From: an uncultured Clostridium sp.
GTDB taxonomy: Bacteria; Bacillota; Clostridia; TANB77; CAG-508
Reading direction: 5' to 3'
DNA length: 22,000 nucleotides
Assembly: GCA_900553405.1 (NCBI GenBank)
Contig: USDF01000030.1
Coordinates: forward strand, 1 to 22,000
Shown here: positions 20,935 to 22,000 of the stretch, in pieces
How the letters are laid out: every line of letters begins with the position of its first letter
How positions within the stretch are numbered: position 1 is the stretch's first letter
Made by a program: the position numbers and the translations under genes
Notes under the pieces: model-generated
Seen by the model: the letters and a program-made list of their open reading frames with translations, nothing else
Told to the model about the DNA's origin: nothing
Database searches by the model: none

Positions 20935-21978
20935 TTGAAAAATATAGCTAAAGTGATAATGGTTATAATGGGGACTTTAATAGGTGCAGGTTTTGCTTCT
21001 GGTAGAGAAATATATTTATTCTTTTTAGAATATGGATATTATGGAATAATAGGAATATTTATATCTGGAATATTTACTAGTTTCATTATTTATATTGCTT
21101 TAAATAGAATAAATAATAAAAATATTAACACATATTCAGAGCTCCTAGAAAATAACAATAAAAATAAAAAAATAGGAGTAGGAATAAATATAATAGTAAA
21201 CGCATTTTTACTTATTTCATTTTTTATTATGATAGCAGGATTTAGTGCATATATGAAACAAGCATACGAAATTCCAATTTATGCTTCTAGTTTTTTATTT
21301 GTATTAGTTTGTTATATTATTTTTAGAAAAAGTCTGCAAGGAATGATGAAAATAAATGAGTATATTGTTCCTGTCTTATTATTTTTTATTGTGTTTTTAG
21401 GAATAAAAAATATTCCATACATAATAGAGAGTAAAGCAGTCCTTGAAATTGAAACAAAACAAATAGGATTTATTATAAATAGTCTTTTGTATGCGAGTTA
21501 TAATAGCATAATATTAATTCCTGTTTTAGTAAATATAAAAAAATATTATAATTCAAAAAAAGAAATAAAATTAATATCAATTGTTAGTGGGCTTTTTATA
21601 ATAATATTATCACTTTGCATATATGGATTATTATTAAGAGGACAATTTTTTGTAAAAGAATTAGAGTTACCATTACTTCAAATAATTTCTGAATTTGGGA
21701 TAATATTTAAATATATTTATAGTTTTATAATAATTGCATCAATTCTTACATCAGCTATTTCAACAGGATATAGTTTTTTAGAAAACGTAAGTAAAAATAA
21801 AAAAAATTATCAAATAAATTTAATAATAATATGCATGGTAGGAGTATTAGTTTCAAATATAGGTTTTTCTAATTTAGTACAAATTTTATATCCACTATTT
21901 GGAATATTAGGATTTATACAAATTATTTTTTTATTAAACAGAAAATCGTCAAGTGAAAAGTTAAATGCAATTCTGTAA
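20935..21978 (+). CDS. YkvI-family membrane protein (APC-like transporter fold)
   Basis: A 347-residue polytopic membrane protein with about ten hydrophobic helices. The first helix carries GTLIGAGFASGREIYLFF, the broken-helix signature of the YkvI family, related to LeuT/APC transporters. B. subtilis YkvI is uncharacterised; the substrate is unknown, though an amino acid or amine would be typical of the fold. The ORF extends to an ATG at 20854, but that would translate through the leader hairpin and lacks a good ribosome binding site. TTG 20935 has AGGAGA six bases upstream and starts right before the first helix, so it is preferred. Nothing is seen from 21979 to the window end. Confidence 0.88.
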   Translation: MKNIAKVIMVIMGTLIGAGFASGREIYLFFLEYGYYGIIGIFISGIFTSFIIYIALNRINNKNINTYSELLENNNKNKKIGVGINIIVNAFLLISFFIMIAGFSAYMKQAYEIPIYASSFLFVLVCYIIFRKSLQGMMKINEYIVPVLLFFIVFLGIKNIPYIIESKAVLEIETKQIGFIINSLLYASYNSIILIPVLVNIKKYYNSKKEIKLISIVSGLFIIILSLCIYGLLLRGQFFVKELELPLLQIISEFGIIFKYIYSFIIIASILTSAISTGYSFLENVSKNKKNYQINLIIICMVGVLVSNIGFSNLVQILYPLFGILGFIQIIFLLNRKSSSEKLNAIL

Positions 21979-22000
21979 AGTAAATGCAAGTTGTAAGAAA

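Noticed and set aside
1..22000. CRISPR arrays, insertion sequences, prophage or integrase genes
   Set aside because: No regularly spaced repeats, transposase, integrase or phage-like proteins were seen on either strand.

Overview
The window reads as a chromosomal segment of a very AT-rich, endospore-forming Firmicute of the class Clostridia, probably an uncultured or gut-type lineage. Signs are the extreme AT content, Gram-positive AGGAGG-type ribosome binding sites, frequent TTG starts, sporulation genes (spmA, spmB, spoIIR), a Clostridia-style AbrB with a C-terminal zinc-ribbon-like tail, and a small SRP RNA beside dnaX. No prophage, transposase, CRISPR array or defence island was seen; nearly everything is housekeeping.

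Layout. (1) 1-54: terminator hairpins of an upstream unit, then an AT-extreme stretch holding one doubtful small reverse gene. (2) 675-2289: yabB-like methyltransferase and rsmI, convergent with abrB (2435-2689 reverse). The abrB leader carries two Spo0A-box matches 10 bp apart. (3) 2951-4158: spmA-spmB. (4) 4159-4579: a stretch annotation would normally leave blank. It holds a strong promoter, a 33-codon hydrophobic ORF, and a 171-bp element closed by a perfect 14-bp inverted repeat with two C-rich direct repeats inside. (5) 4580-7936, reverse: spoIIR, then after a terminator murA-walJ-rlmH. (6) 8152-8676: a conserved-looking gene of unknown function with an operator-like dyad on its -10 box. 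(7) 8888-11870: a UDP-N-acetylhexosamine pyrophosphorylase-family enzyme and a phosphohexomutase, together supplying UDP-sugars. (8) ttcA (reverse) and tRNA-Arg(CCU), transcribed divergently from back-to-back promoters. (9) 12997-17246: tadA, an unknown membrane-anchored protein, SRP RNA (ffs), dnaX, ebfC, recR. Apart from the unknown protein this is the Bacillus subtilis order. (10) a 57-codon reverse gene, then a three-gene GldA/GldF/GldG-like ABC system and a YkvI-family membrane protein with a hairpin leader.

Three groups here (yabB/rsmI/abrB, walJ/rlmH, tadA-ffs-dnaX-ebfC-recR) all lie near oriC in B. subtilis, so the window is probably origin-proximal; this is inference. Functional themes are translation and RNA modification, replication and repair, envelope precursor supply, and sporulation control. 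The most promising undescribed item is the 4159-4579 locus: a possible small membrane peptide gene followed by a possible structured, C-rich regulatory RNA.
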